A DNA stretch of 64,000 bases from Temnothorax longispinosus (GCF_030848805.1 NC_092368.1:10883780-10947779); one strand, 5' to 3'. Shown: positions 39,643 through 51,323, counted from the first letter of the stretch. Numbers and translations are program-made. Notes: generated from the letters alone by a model not told the origin.

Positions 39643-41239
39643 CCCATCCGCAACGACAGTTATATATGGAATATCATTCACAGTTTCATTTCTGTCTAAG
39701 GCGAGTAGTTTTTCTTCTTCGCCTGCCTTTATCATATTTTCCATGGCTGTTTTTCCGAAATCTTCGACTAGATTTTTGCGATATTTTATATACGTAACCT
39801 CAGACATACTAGGAATATTCATAGCTGCACATTGCTTATTCAACTGGGCATAACCATTTAAAGTTGTGATAGATGCAGCTACAGTAGCTGTATTAATATC
39901 CAATATGTCTAGTTCTGCAGGTTCGGACCAGATGTTGTCTTTATAATTGCACATTTGGCATTTGAAGAACAACTGCGTCAATAACCCTTTGCGACGAGCG
40001 TTTATGAGTTTCCAATCTTTAAATTGGCACTCTATTCCTCGCGCATGATTGTCGAATGTTCTGTGGATCTCATTCAACATAAATGAAATGTCGACAATGC
40101 TCCGGCTTTCAAGCATGCACTCTTGGATACGATTTGTATCTAGAAGGCCCGTATTATCGATGACAGGTCATCATCATCATCATCGCACTTTTCGACATTT
40201 AACTTGCACATACCTTTATTTTCTTGCGACGGACACTGCGTTACCTCGGTATTGCAGTTTGAATCCATCATATCGGGCAATGTTACCATTGATTCTCGGA
40301 AATTGATGGATTCGTTGTCTATACTTGCCGCAGATTCTCGGAAATTGATGGATTCGTTGTCCATACTTGCCGCAATTTCTGCGTCATTTTCTTGACGCCT
40401 CTTCAGAACCTGTCGCCTGTAAAAAATAATAAAAATATTAATATATGAAACAACACTTGACAGAAAATTGGTGTAGTCGAAAATAATGTTGAGTCGATAT
40501 GAAATAAGTTTAAAAGAATAGTGTAAATATGACAGCAATCTTTTGTTTATTTTTATTTTATAAAACTAAGTATATAAGAATAGACGCTTCAGCTTTTATA
40601 TTACTGCAGGTAACTAGCCTGTGTCAAAATAGATGCCTTTGACATTTATATTGTTATTATTAGAGGCCAGTATAATCACAACATATGCTTTTGTCATTTT
40701 TTAAACCAGTGCCGTCAGAATAGACGCATCAGCTTTCTGTATTAAAATATTATTACTAATATTTTCCATAAATTTTTATCGTAAATGCCAGTACCGTCAG
40801 AACAGACGCTTCTGATTGTTATTAAAATCAATACCATTGGAACAAACGCTTATGACACTGTATGTGTACTACCATTACATTACTAATGATTATGCTACTA
40901 ATTATAAGTATTATTACACGCTACGAACATGCATAATTTTTAGTTTCTATTCGTAAATATCAAGAGATACGGTAGAGCCTCGCGACAAGTACACGCGGAG
41001 CAAGACCGCACCGTGACTTTTTTACGCGAACGCACGAGTTGCGAGTACCCGAGATTTTGAGATCTCAATAACGAGTGAATAGATCAAATTCTAAGTAGGC
41101 TTGAAGGATTTGTATAATAAATATTCATCAAAGTGTTATCATAAATGCATAATGTATACTAACCTTTGTAACGCTCCTTTCTTCCGGGACAGTCTGTGGC
41201 AATACAAAGGCTTCTTCTCCAAACGTTTCACACCCATAT
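39643..41239 (-). pseudogene. Mutator-like transposase, N-terminal half
   Basis: Exon 1 (about 41163-41239) encodes MGVKRLEKKPLYCHRLSRKK and ends at a GTTAGT donor. Exon 2 begins at 40416 after a TTTACAG acceptor with RRQVLKRRQEND. It has a 42-bp tandem duplication (NESINFRES twice, about 40285-40370), then an Asp run in a frameshift-prone (GAT)n tract near 40165. It continues through GIECQFKDWKLINARRKGLL, CQMCNYKDNIW and DIPYITVVADG. The coding match stops at VADG, where 28S rRNA sequence begins. The VADG motif normally precedes the first part of the transposase core, so the break falls inside the catalytic domain. Confidence 0.75.
40560..40870. repeat. Degenerate tandem repeat upstream of the Mutator-like exon 2
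   Basis: Four to five diverged units of about 70-100 bp share 'gccagtaccgtcagaataga' and 'cgcttcagctttt' words with AT-rich spacers. They lie in the intron between exon 1 and exon 2 of the transposase gene. Confidence 0.6.
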
Positions 41240-41280
41240 TTACTTCCTTAGTCCTTCTTAGTCTCCAATACTCACTTTAC

Positions 41281-41322
41281 CGTTCACTTCACTGTTCACT
41301 TCACTGTTCACTTCACTGCACG
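41281..41322. repeat. 12-bp tandem repeat
   Basis: 'gttcacttcact' is repeated three times, just upstream (on the minus strand) of the Mutator-like exon 1 start. Confidence 0.85.
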
Positions 41323-41608
41323 TTATTACACTCGCGTCACTACACTATCGTCGCGACACTCGCGACAGTATCTATCTATTTATCTATCTCACTCCGCGAT
41401 CGTCGTTGATTTGTCATAAACATATACACACGTAGATTGTGTTCACAATTCACATTACTAGTATTAAAAATCTGTACCATATGTAATGTAATTTCTTACA
41501 TATTTACATTTGGAATAGATTTGTGTAGTGGCAGTACACGTAAGAACAAGGCCGTAATATGTGTCATGTAAATGCGGTAAATGATATTACGGCATTTTAT
41601 CCACGATA

Positions 41609-41790
41609 TTAGTAATACTATGTCATTCGCTGGAGCCGGTACGTATTAGTACGAATTCATATCAATGAATTAGTAAAGAATATCGTTCAAAGAAAATTCC
41701 TAATATCTACTACAAATGCATAAATATGAATTTGTAAAAATACGTACGTATCGGCTCGAGCGAATATCATTATATATATTACTAATACCG
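41609..41790. mobile_element. Small palindromic MITE
   Basis: The arms 'attagtaatactatgtcatt' and 'aatatcattatatatattac' (inverted) and the inner 'cgctggagccggtacgta' and 'tacgtatcggctcgagcg' pair across about 180 bp. Non-coding. Confidence 0.65.
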
Positions 41791-41817
41791 CGGAAAGATC
41801 ATGATATTATTATTTAT

Positions 41818-42795
41818 GGGACATTCCACGTCAACTGAGACAAAGCTATGCCCAAAATTTGTCACGACCAAAAAAATCGTTTCTGAGCTCAAAATGTTCG
41901 TACTCTCATGTACTTTTGAAGGTCACATGGCGCTTGCGGAAAATTCAAAATGGCGGTCAATAGGGAGCCCATTAACCCCATTAAATATCACATTTCATCC
42001 GGAAAATGACGATCCCCAAAATTTGTCACAACCAAAAAAATCGTTTTAGGGCTCAAAATGTTCGTACTCTCATGTACTTTCGAAGGTCACTTGGCGTTTG
42101 CGGAAAATTCAAAATGGCGGATTAAATATGGCCGTAATGCAGAAATGTTACTTAATTCGGATGAAACTCGGTACTAGGGGGTTTTCGAGGTCGCTAATTC
42201 CGAATTTGAAGTCGAAATTTAGAAATTGAAAATGGCGGATTAAATATGGCCGCCCTTAATGCAGAAATGTCACTTGATTTGGATGAAACTCGGTACTAGG
42301 GGGTTTTTAAGGTCGCTGATTCTAAATCTGAAGTCTAAATTTGGAAATTAAAAATGGCGGATTAAATATGGCCGCCCGTAATGCAAAAATGTCACTTGAT
42401 TTGGATGAAACTCGGTACTAGGGGGTTTTCGAGGTCGCTAATTTCGAATGTAAAATCGAAATTTAGAAATTCAAGATGGCGGATTATTTAATCCGCCATT
42501 TTTAATTTTCTGCAAACGCCATGTGACCTTCGAAAGTACATGGGAGTACGAACATTTTGAGCCCTAAAACGATTTTTTTGGTCGTGACAAATTTTGAGGA
42601 TCGTCATTTTCTGGATGAAATGTGATATTTAATGGGGTTAATGAACTTCCTATTGACCGCCATTTTGAATTTTCCGCAAGCGCCATGTGACCTTCGAAAG
42701 TACATGAGAGTACGAACATTTTGAGCCCAGGAACGATTTTTTTGGTCGTGACAAATTTTGGGCATAGCTCTGTTTCAGTTGACGTGGAATGTCCC
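41818..42795. mobile_element. Foldback MITE family A, copy 2
   Basis: 978 bp from gggacattccacgtcaac to gttgacgtggaatgtccc, flanked by TTAT at 41814-41817 and 42796-42799. It shares the 'ggcggattaaatatggcc' and 'aactcggtactagggggtt' units with copy 1, but has three units in the left arm and a much shorter right arm, so arm symmetry has been partly lost. Confidence 0.9.
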
Positions 42796-42993
42796 TTATA
42801 TATGACCATACTACGGCCGTGTTCCGATATATACTGCCCGTACTAAAAATATATTCGAAATTTAAAAGTAAAAAGTAATTCACATTACGTACTTTGTCAG
42901 GAATAATTAGTGGAATCGACGTCGATGCGTCGATGAATGGTCGCTTTCAAATACTGGTTGATATTTTTATCTTTTTGTCTTTATCATAATTAT

Positions 42994-44008
42994 GGGAACA
43001 TCTTACGATGAACACACGTTTTTCTTAGGTGAAGGTGTTTCTGAGATTTTAAGGTGACCTTTGTTTATTTTAATGGAATCATACAATTTTCTTTATATAA
43101 TATAATTTCTCTACTTATTTGGCATATACTACATTTACGCGAGCGTTACTTCTGTAGTAACTTACGATATATCACTTGTTTACGCGGAGTAAATTATGAA
43201 CACACGTTTTTCTTAGGTGAAGGTGTTTCTGAGATTTTAAGGTGACCTTTGTTTATTTTAATGGAATCATACAATTTTCTTTATATAATATAATTTCTCT
43301 ACTTATTTGGCATATACTACATTTACGCGAGCGTTACTTCTGTAGTAACTTACGATATATCACTTGTTTACGCGGAGTAAATTATCGTAAGTTACTACAA
43401 AATCCCGTTTACGCGAAGAAAAATCCCGTTTACGCGAAGGAATTATCGTAAGTTACTAGGAAAGTAACGCTCGCGTAAACGTAGTAATATAAAAATCTAA
43501 AGGTAAAGCTATCAAAAAATCAATAGTTTACGGGATATTTGATATTATATATATTGATACTTTTATATGTAGCATAGTGAGACGAATCAATTAATGTGAG
43601 AAAAACATAGTTACTTTCCAAAAAAAGTATGTAATTGTACATTACAAATTGCATTATTTTTATTTTTAAAAGCAACTATGCGTTGTCTTTAAATCAGCTT
43701 ACTCGTTCCACTATTTTACGCATAAAAGTACAGTTTAGGTACAGTTATCAAAAAATAAATAGTTTACAAGATATTTTATATTTCATGTCAAAATATATGC
43801 CAGAATAAAATATAACATCTCGCAAAATATTGATTTTTTTATAACTGCTAGCTTACCTACTTTATGTACTTAAGCTTACTTATACCTACTTATGCCAAAT
43901 AACTACAGGAATTATGTTATATAAAAAAGATCGTATGATTCCATTGAAAAAGAACAAAGGTTACTTTAAAATCTCAGGAAAAATGTGTGTCCATCATAAG
44001 ATGTTCCC
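42994..44008. mobile_element. Foldback MITE family B-like, copy 2
   Basis: Ends gggaacatcttacgatgaac and (inverted) gatggacacac, with about 110-bp arms. It encloses the 'tttacgcgagcgttac' palindromic module and an inner region shared with 10951-11817 ('aataaatagtttacaagata', 'cagaataaaatata'). No clear target duplication. Confidence 0.7.
43008..43383. repeat. 188-bp direct tandem duplication
   Basis: 43008-43195 and 43196-43383 are almost identical, from 'atgaacacacgtttttctta' through the start of the palindromic module. The second copy continues into the full module. It is a recent duplication inside the foldback element. Confidence 0.92.
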
Positions 44009-44140
44009 CTCGAAACAGAGTAAGTTGTTTACTTGAAACGGAGCAAGCAACGCGATGCATTTTTCAAGTATTTGCGAGAAAATATTGAAACTTCTCGTGC
44101 GACTGATGTACCAAGTACGCAACCGAGATAGCCATGTAGC

Positions 44141-44220
44141 AAGCGTGGCGCAGCGACTGAGGTGGCGGACTGAAACGTTGCAGGTCGCGCGTTCAAACCC
44201 TGCTTTTCCCAATTTTTTTT
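44141..44220 (+). other. tRNA-like sequence with Pol III terminator, probable SINE
   Basis: A-box-like TGGCGCAGCGACTGAGG, then B-box-like CGCGTTCAAACCC at tRNA spacing, followed by TTTTCCCAATTTTTTTTTT, a Pol III-type T run. The acceptor stem does not pair and the T-stem pairs only partly. This fits a tRNA-derived SINE head or tRNA relic. It abuts the family B-like element. Confidence 0.5.
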
Positions 44221-44640
44221 TTTAATTAAATGTACATTAAAATGAATAATTACTCAAGAATGTATAATAGAAAAATTATTATTTCATTATTATTAAATTT
44301 AATATTTTATACACATTTTAACGTTTGCAACCATACGAATAATATCGGTTCGCAATAATTCCAAAATCTTTTTAAATTCTGCTTTATTTATATGTATAGA
44401 AATTCTCTTTGGAATTTTTTTCGGGAAATGTACATTTGGATGATAATCGTCGAAGAAACATTTTAAACATAATATATAAAATAATTAACAAAATAATTTT
44501 AAAACATGTAAAAAATAAATATAATAATAATTTAGAAATTTTTACGCGATGAATTTGTCGCTCGCTGAGTAAAAATTATTTTCCGGCGCGATATCATTGA
44601 AGACGGAAACAATTGTCACGTCGTTCGTCAAGCGAGCCGG
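44221..44640. other. AT-rich spacer
   Basis: I see no gene, repeat or mobile-element end in these 420 bases. Confidence 0.6.
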
Positions 44641-45321
44641 CTAGCAGCTCGGCGAGCAGCAAGAACGCAGCGCGAAAGAGACAGAATATGGCTGTCCTTT
44701 TCTAAGCGCGATTCGTTTGTTTTCCGTCGCAAGGATAGACCGAACTCAGCGAAATAAAAAAAACATACAATAGAAAAAGTTTTACGTGATCGAGACCCCC
44801 CGACCCTCGGGCAGCTCTTCAGTCTCATAGTGCCAGTGCTTACTGCTCAGTTGATTTTATTACGCGACGGTCCCGTGGAATCCTGCGACGGTCCCGCGGA
44901 ATCCTGCGTCGTGAGTGACCGGTCGGCCGGGTCGGCCCGTCGCGAGGTACGGCGTGAGCCGGAAGTGGCGAGTATCGCGTATATACGTGCATCGTGCCGC
45001 AAGCGGAGACGCGTTTGATAAAACGCGCGTTGTTTGTCCCTCTCTTCCGTCCCGGAGTGGAGTGCGCGGTCGGGCGTCGGGCGACCAAGTGAAAGAGCGC
45101 GCGAGCGACGAAAAGACGGAAGGACGGACGGACAAACGGACAGCAAGGCGAAAAAAGAAAGCGGGAAAGAAGTGCGTAAGGAAGAAAGAGTGTGAGCTAT
45201 AACGAAATGATACCCAGGAGAGCGAGCGAGAGAGAGAGAGAGAGAGAGCAGCCGCGACGACGGCCGTTGGGAACGTGAAATTCGTTCGGCGGGGACTCTT
45301 GGTGCCGCAGACTGACGAGAT
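44641..45321 (+). promoter_or_regulatory. CpG-rich promoter/5' UTR region of a candidate host gene
   Basis: A sharp change to GC- and CpG-rich sequence with an initiator-like TCTTCAGTCTCA near 44816, then a long purine-rich leader with a (GA)n run at about 45223-45248. It ends in the ATG of the exon at 45322. Composition differs strongly from the mobile DNA on both sides. Confidence 0.5.
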
Positions 45322-45414
45322 ATGTCAATGCAATTTGTTGCTGCCGATCAGATTTTGCTCGAGGAAATCGTCGAGTCGACGTTATGGATAGATCACGGCG
45401 GACATATCGTAAAT
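45322..45414 (+). CDS. Candidate first coding exon of an unrecognised host gene
   Basis: 31 codons: MSMQFVAADQILLEEIVEST followed by LWIDHGGHIVN, ending exactly at a consensus donor (AAT|GTAAGTATT) in phase 0. It follows a CpG-rich leader. I do not recognise the protein. The next in-phase candidate exon on the plus strand is at 60331, beyond the 13.7-kb transposon, so the transposon would sit in intron 1. Confidence 0.5.
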
Positions 45415-45483
45415 GTAAGTATTACATTTATATTATACATTTATAATATACCTATGTATAATTTATACATATATTATAAATGC

Positions 45484-45765
45484 AGGGTTGGGAAGTAACC
45501 CTACTGAAAAAAATTACGTCACGAAATCACGTCATGAAATTACATCACGAAATCACGTAACAAAATTACGTAATTAATGACATAAATTAATCACAGATTG
45601 TTCCAAATCGGTACGTGATTTTAAAAATCACGTAATTTAGAAAATTACGTAACGTTTGAAAATCATGTAATTTTAAAAAATCATGATTTAATGTATAGAA
45701 AATGGTCCATTAATTACATTATTTTTTTCAGGATTATAATGTATTAAAATTTAAAGATTCTTGAT
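45484..45765. repeat. Left TIR of the CACTA-like transposon
   Basis: Packed with short motifs of the form (T)CACGTAA, ACGTCACGAAAT and ACGTGATT in both orientations, about eight in 200 bp. It matches the right TIR at about 58850-59110. Confidence 0.85.
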
Positions 45766-46284
45766 ATTATATTCTCTTTCATTACATTCTTAAAAAAAAA
45801 TATTGCATTTAATAGGACCTATAATTTTTATATTAATGTAAGTTCTAAAACGTTTTGTTTTAATTTATAATTTTTTTATTATTACAATTATGTTGCATTT
45901 AAGTATAGTAATCAAATTTTAAAGAGCTGAATGATAGAAATAGAAAAAAGGAAAATATATTTGAATATAGTTTTGATTTAGATGTTTATTAATCTCGCAA
46001 GTAAAAAACGATTAATAAAAATACAGATTTGGCACTGCGCATATATACATCATATTATCTATATTCATAAAAACGCAAACTTTTTCAATGCTGTTGGTGT
46101 CTTTTGCTACTAAATTATCTGAAATATTTACAACTTTTTTTAGCGGTAATGAATTGTTATTAAAAATATCTTCCGTATTTACTAAATGACAGATGGTGTA
46201 CTCTTTCCTTGTTGGTGCATCGATAATAAAGTCTACAATGTGAATAAAAATCCTTTCTGTTGTTAAAGCATACGAATTATCTGA

Positions 46285-49200
46285 TCAAATTATATTTCTT
46301 TTTGATGATGTGTACAAACACCGTTCTTTTACAATTTTCTGATATGTTCGACTTTCATCAGATAATTCAAGTTCTTCTATCCACATTAAGCTAGTTTTGT
46401 AGTGTGGTCCAAAGTATCTTGCGTGCCATAATTTACATGTTTGTTTTGCGGTTTTTTTGTCCAGATAAGAAATAAAACTATTTACATTTGAAAACGCTTT
46501 TAAAGCAACATGTTTCTTTAAAATCAATTCGCTTTGACTCATTGCTATCGATCTACAAATTTGATGTACAACGCCCTTAGCACCGTGGATTTTTCGAACT
46601 AATTGACCATTCCCGTTTTCAAAACAATAGCCAGAATGAGCCCAAAGTGGGCCCCAATCTGCTACACTTTGTGCTAAATGTAGTAGTTGATGAACGTTGT
46701 ATGTCATAGCAGCTTTCGAATAATAGTGTTCGGTGTAACAAACAAATTTTGTCAATAATGTATGAGCATAATTGACCTCGTCACGTGTAATGCTTTTCTT
46801 TAGTAAAATATAGAATGCTTCTACTAAAAGTGACCAATGCTTTACCCATATTTCTAAATGTGGAAAACATAATAATATCGGTAAACTGTAGTGCAGAATC
46901 CAATTCTCCCACTCTCTTGCCTTCCAATATTTTCTATCTCGTATGGAGCGAGATAAACGAGCAATTTGATTGGGAGCTTTTATTGTTAATAACACGTTGT
47001 CAATTTTATTAATATCATTATTGGATAAAGAATATGGCAAGTTGTTCGATTCGATCCAATACCCTGAAAATTGTTCCGCTATTCCCAAACAAAGACGGTG
47101 CATACTGTCTGGTACAAAACCGGATATAATATTAAAACCTTGCAAATTAATTAAACACGAAGGTCTTTTTACACCATAAACGGGATTTCGAGATGTAAGA
47201 CTCTGTCGCATGTGTTCGATTGTTTCAATTTCAGTTCTTTTAGGTGGTATTTCATTTAATAAAGTATATTTTACACTTCCACCTCTCTTGTGGAAAACAT
47301 AATATCCTGGGTGTAAACACCAATTACATCCGAAATAGCCATTATACTGAACCATACCCTGCATTGGCGCACGGGCAACAGAGTCTACGCAGCAACATAT
47401 GGTGAATACTTTAATAGTACGTACTTCATTTGCAATAGTACACCGTACACCAACATTTGACAATTTGTTCATGTGAACAATGTACGGCTTCAGAAAAATA
47501 TTCATATTTGGTTTATCTTTACCGAACCATATGCCGCATACTACAGGTCTACTAGTTCTTACATCCAAGGGTAATTCATTTATAATCGTTTGAATCGGCC
47601 AAATAGAAAATCTAGAGCTTTCAAAAATCGGCGCTCCATCACTGTTTATCGTAGTCGTAGCAAAATTAAGTTTATCATTTGTTGACAATGAGTCAACAAA
47701 TTCTTTGTATAATACTCCATCCGTAATATCATCAAATTTTTCATGATTTCGCACCCTTTCGCGAATTACATAATCATAATATTTCTGATTGTCTTGAATT
47801 AAATTTGCAATTTTGTTATTTACATTCATAATAGCAAAAAAGTCATTATATGTTGTATCTTATAATTTAATTACAGTATCGCATGCTTGACATTCAACGC
47901 GGCGATCTTTGCGATCAAACTTTGCTACATATTTTTTGCAACATGGACAAACTGCATGATATTCTATGACCGTTTCTGGATTGAACATTTGGTCAACAAG
48001 ATAATGCGTACTAGGTAACAAAGAAAAATTAAAAAAACAGTTTAACATTTTAAAAAGATCAGCTAATGCACTTTGTGATAAACAATACGTGATTCCATAC
48101 TTTAAAACTGTAAGTAAAATTTCAGCTTTACTCACGACTACTTGAGCATTTATAGTCTCATTATTCTCATCTTTTTGCGTCATTTCTATTAATCTACTAA
48201 AACCAATATAATTATTTTCACTATTGACATCTTCAGAGCTGACTTCTTCACAAACATCATCGTCATCGTTATCGTTATCATCTTCGTCGCTAAATTGAAA
48301 TAATTCTTCATGTGCATCGTAGACCCATGAATCCTGCAGATATAAATTTTTTAACGTTTTTTATTATAGAATTTTAAGAAATAGTTATAAAAATAATTGT
48401 AATTTTCAAAAGTCTATTGGGAAAATATCTAATTAATTTTAACATTTACATATCTTTGTATAATATATAAAAGAATTGAGTAAAGTAAACGTAGTAACAG
48501 TGAAAGAAAACAAATTAATTTTTCGAAGACAAAAAGTTATTTTGAATTCTAAAACTTACAAGCAAATTACATACATATTATGAACCATATAAAATTAAAA
48601 AATATATTCTTACATGAAAATTTTCATCCTCAGAGTCTGATAAGCCGTACAGTTGATTTCTATCATTTCTTGAAATCTGGGATGCATCTGCTGTCTACAA
48701 AAAACAAATTTTATAATTTCAAAGTGTACTAAGTTAGTCTTTAATATATACAGATACAAAGTTTTTAATGTAGATCCCTATATTTAGGATTAAAAAACTT
48801 ATAATTAAGAAAAAACCAATACAATATTATATTTAAAATAATAATGAAGAACTTTTTGTGCATTCTTTCTATTTCCTCTCTCTCTTTCAATCAAATACTG
48901 ATAATGTCTGCCTCTGCATATACTACTTAAAAAATATTTTTATCCGTAAACAAATGAATACTAAGTGTGTTTTTTATAAGAATTTCTAATATTTTTTTAG
49001 TATTGAAGTATAATTTATAATAATTTTTTAGTATTAAAGTTATATACTAACCTTAAAACAACCTGGCTTCGAAGCGCGGATCTAGCTCGCGGCTGGCCTG
49101 GGTTCGAAGGAGGTGCGGAGAAGCAGACGGGTGGCGAGATTAGCAAAATGAAGGCGGGTCTCGGTTAACAGAAAATAGTCAAGTTTATTCTATAACGATA

Positions 49201-51042
49201 ACAATATATGCTCGCGACATTTACAACGGGTCAATGCGTGTGTACCGCCTTGGCTGGATTCGCTCGCGTGTGCCCGCGCGGTTTCCGACGGTTGGGCGTG
49301 CGTGTGAGGCAACGTTGGTTTGGTCGCGGGCGGCGCGGGGCAACCCGCGGTATGTGCGGGGCGGAGCCGTTGCTTTCGTAGCCTCGTGGACCGAATCGCG
49401 TGGTGGTAGGTATCGGTACGGGCGGCGCCGGTTTCCCGGTCGGCTCGGCCCGGAGCGCGGAAAAATGGCGCGAAGCGCGGCGGCGATATGGATCGCAAAG
49501 CGTGGGTAACGCGGCGGAAGCGGGTCGTCGGCCGAGGCACACTTGGCGAGGGCAGAGAATGCCGGAGGCGCTCTACCTTCCTGTCCGGACAGGCTTCGGA
49601 TGATTTGGATAATAGAGAGAAGCGGGTCCTTCGCCGAGACACACTCGGTGAAGACAGAGAATGCCGGAGGCGCTCTACCTTCTTATCCGGACGGCTTCGG
49701 GTGATTCGGATAAATGCGAAAAGCTGGTCGTTAGCCGAGACACACTCGGCGAAGACAGAGAATGCCGGAGGCGCTCTACTTTACGTTCGGACTGGCTTAG
49801 TGCGGGAATTCAGGATCGGTGTTGTCGGGAAGACGGATGATCGGGAATCGCGCTCTGTGCCAGCGACGCCGGGCTTATATACGCGTCGCGGCGGCGTCGC
49901 GGCGGCGTTGCGGCGTGGTGGGGGTAGCGACGGCGATCGCGAGCGCCGGGACGGTGCGGCGGAACGATCGGTGGTTACGGCGTCCCGACGCTGCGATCGC
50001 GTTCGGCGGTGTTCGGCCGCCTTCGGCACCGCTCGGCGCGGTGAGGCGGTTGCCGCGTTAAGTCCGTTCGCGGACTTCATAACATTACATGTTAAAACGG
50101 TTAAAAATATGCTGGGCACACCGTGCCCGTTCTTCACCCTCGCGGGTGGTCGGCGGGGTGGTCTCGGCGTGGTGTTCCTGCCGGAACGATGCATATTTGG
50201 GGGTGCATCGTTACATCCTGTTCTAATATTGACGATGCGATTGTTGATTATTGTTTTGCTCAGTAAATGTATTTTCGTGTGTTACTGAAGATTCATGACA
50301 ATTATGTTGTATGAGATCTATATGCTGGTCTTGTACTGAATGCAATGACAAGTCAGAACTAAGCTCATTGTTTCTAATACCTGCTGGCCACGCTTCATTA
50401 GAGGATAATGAGCGAATACTGTTATGTTGACTCGTACTATCAGAATCCGTGTTGTTGCTATCCCTAGATGATTGGCAATTACAGTATTCCTAAATAAAGT
50501 AATAAAATAATATTTATATGATACAAAATAAAATAAACATGTTTTGAGAATAGGCCATTTTAACTTTTTTTAAAGTCAGTCTCTTTTTATAATCTCAATT
50601 TAGAGCATACAATAAAAGAAAAAAAAGAAGTAAAAAATGTTTAGAGCTTGTGATTTGCGCATATATGAAAAGTATCACGTAATAATAAGTAAGATTCTAA
50701 CAAAATTTTATAAGTTAAAAATCTGTTGTATTTAATGTATCTTTCTAAAATACCTTTACTCGTACACTTATAAATTTGAATACATAATTTTTTAAATTTA
50801 TAAGATTAATTAAATTTGTAATATATATAAACATTACTTGTAAAATAAATAAATTTGAACATAAATTTATAATTTATATATATTTTTATCCATATAACTT
50901 TATAATACTTACTCGCCATTGAGCATCTTCGACACTGTCATCACTGCTTTGAACACTTAATTCGTATTCTGTATATCTCCTGTATTGGCTCGTTCTTGGG
51001 ACTTTTTGAAATTTATCTTCAAGATAATTGTGATACCTCCCC

Positions 51043-51044
<2 letters not shown>
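46285..51044 (-). pseudogene. TNP2/CACTA-like transposase gene, four exons, one nonsense plus LTR insertion
   Basis: Exon 1 (50913-51044) starts MGRYHNYLEDKF and ends at GTAAGT. Exon 2 begins at 50489 (EYCNCQSSRDSN) and runs into the solo LTR at 50215. Exon 3 is 48614-48694 (TADASQISRNDR...). Exon 4 is 46285-48333 and contains an acidic stretch, a CxxC...CxxC zinc ribbon (CPCCKKYV...CQAC) and the transposase core: YNGYFGCNWCLHPG, GFVPDSMHRLCLGIAEQF, VHQLLHLAQSVADWGP and HSGYCFENGNGQL. These are hallmarks of TNP2-type transposases. One TAA at about 47860 splits exon 4 right after the zinc ribbon, and exon 2 also meets a TAG just before the LTR. Otherwise the long frame is open. Confidence 0.8.
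49054..50215 (-). repeat. Solo LTR, inverted relative of 13817-14969
   Basis: On the minus strand it begins TGTAACGATGC and ends GGTTGTTTTA, like the LTR at 13817. It has the same TATA context (GTATATAA) and the shared 'gtccgcgaacggacttaacg' block, but several diverged internal tandem units (about 49500-49800, 'gacagagaatgccggaggcg' three times). Flanks AGGA and AGGT resemble a mutated 4-bp duplication. It sits at the exon 2/intron boundary of the TNP2-like gene. Confidence 0.8.

Positions 51045-51098
<54 letters not shown>
51045..51098. repeat. (TA)n microsatellite
   Basis: Over 25 TA units directly upstream of the TNP2-like start codon. Confidence 0.95.
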
Positions 51099-51101
<3 letters not shown>

Positions 51102-51152
51102 AATATCGTTTCAACAACAAGAGAAGCACAAACAAAATACACAGTAAACGGT

Positions 51153-51323
51153 AAGGGTCGATTCAGACACAGCCGTGCCGTACCCGTACCGTATCCGTAT
51201 CGTTAACATTAGACAAGGATAGAGACAACATTAGACAAGGATGGAGACAATAGGTATCCTTGTCTGATGTTTCTGTTTCGTGCACGGTACGGATACGGCA
51301 CGGCTGTGTCTGCATCGACCTTA
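51153..51323. mobile_element. Small hairpin MITE
   Basis: The arms 'gtcgattcagacacagccgt' and 'acggctgtgtctgcatcgac' pair across 171 bp. The loop carries two copies of 'acattagacaaggat'. Non-coding. Confidence 0.8.

Larger units (their letters stand above)
21139..41239 (-). mobile_element. Mutator-like element, interrupted by 28S rRNA plus Polinton
   Basis: Minus-strand parts of one gene cassette are found on both sides of the Polinton. Exon 1 and the transposase N-terminus are at 39643-41239. The transposase C-terminus, YqaJ-like nuclease and Ulp1-like parts are at 21139-23572. Without the 28S piece and the Polinton they would be contiguous, about 4 kb. Terminal inverted repeats were not found. 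The coordinates cover the gene-bearing core only. Confidence 0.75.

Noticed and set aside
43994..44212. 72-codon minus-strand open frame
   Set aside because: It is antisense to the tRNA-like SINE head and ends in foldback DNA; similar frames arise wherever such SINEs occur.
44830..45202. Short open frames in the CpG-rich leader
   Set aside because: They are GC-driven, overlap on both strands and lack splice or domain support; treated as 5' UTR.
49050..50220. Perfect target duplication for the second solo LTR
   Set aside because: The flanks read AGGA and AGGT in the same orientation, so only three of four bases agree; boundaries are supported by similarity to the first copy instead.
49190..50288. 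Plus- and minus-strand open frames of 100-266 codons
   Set aside because: They lie wholly within the GC-rich solo LTR and show tandem-repeat translation.
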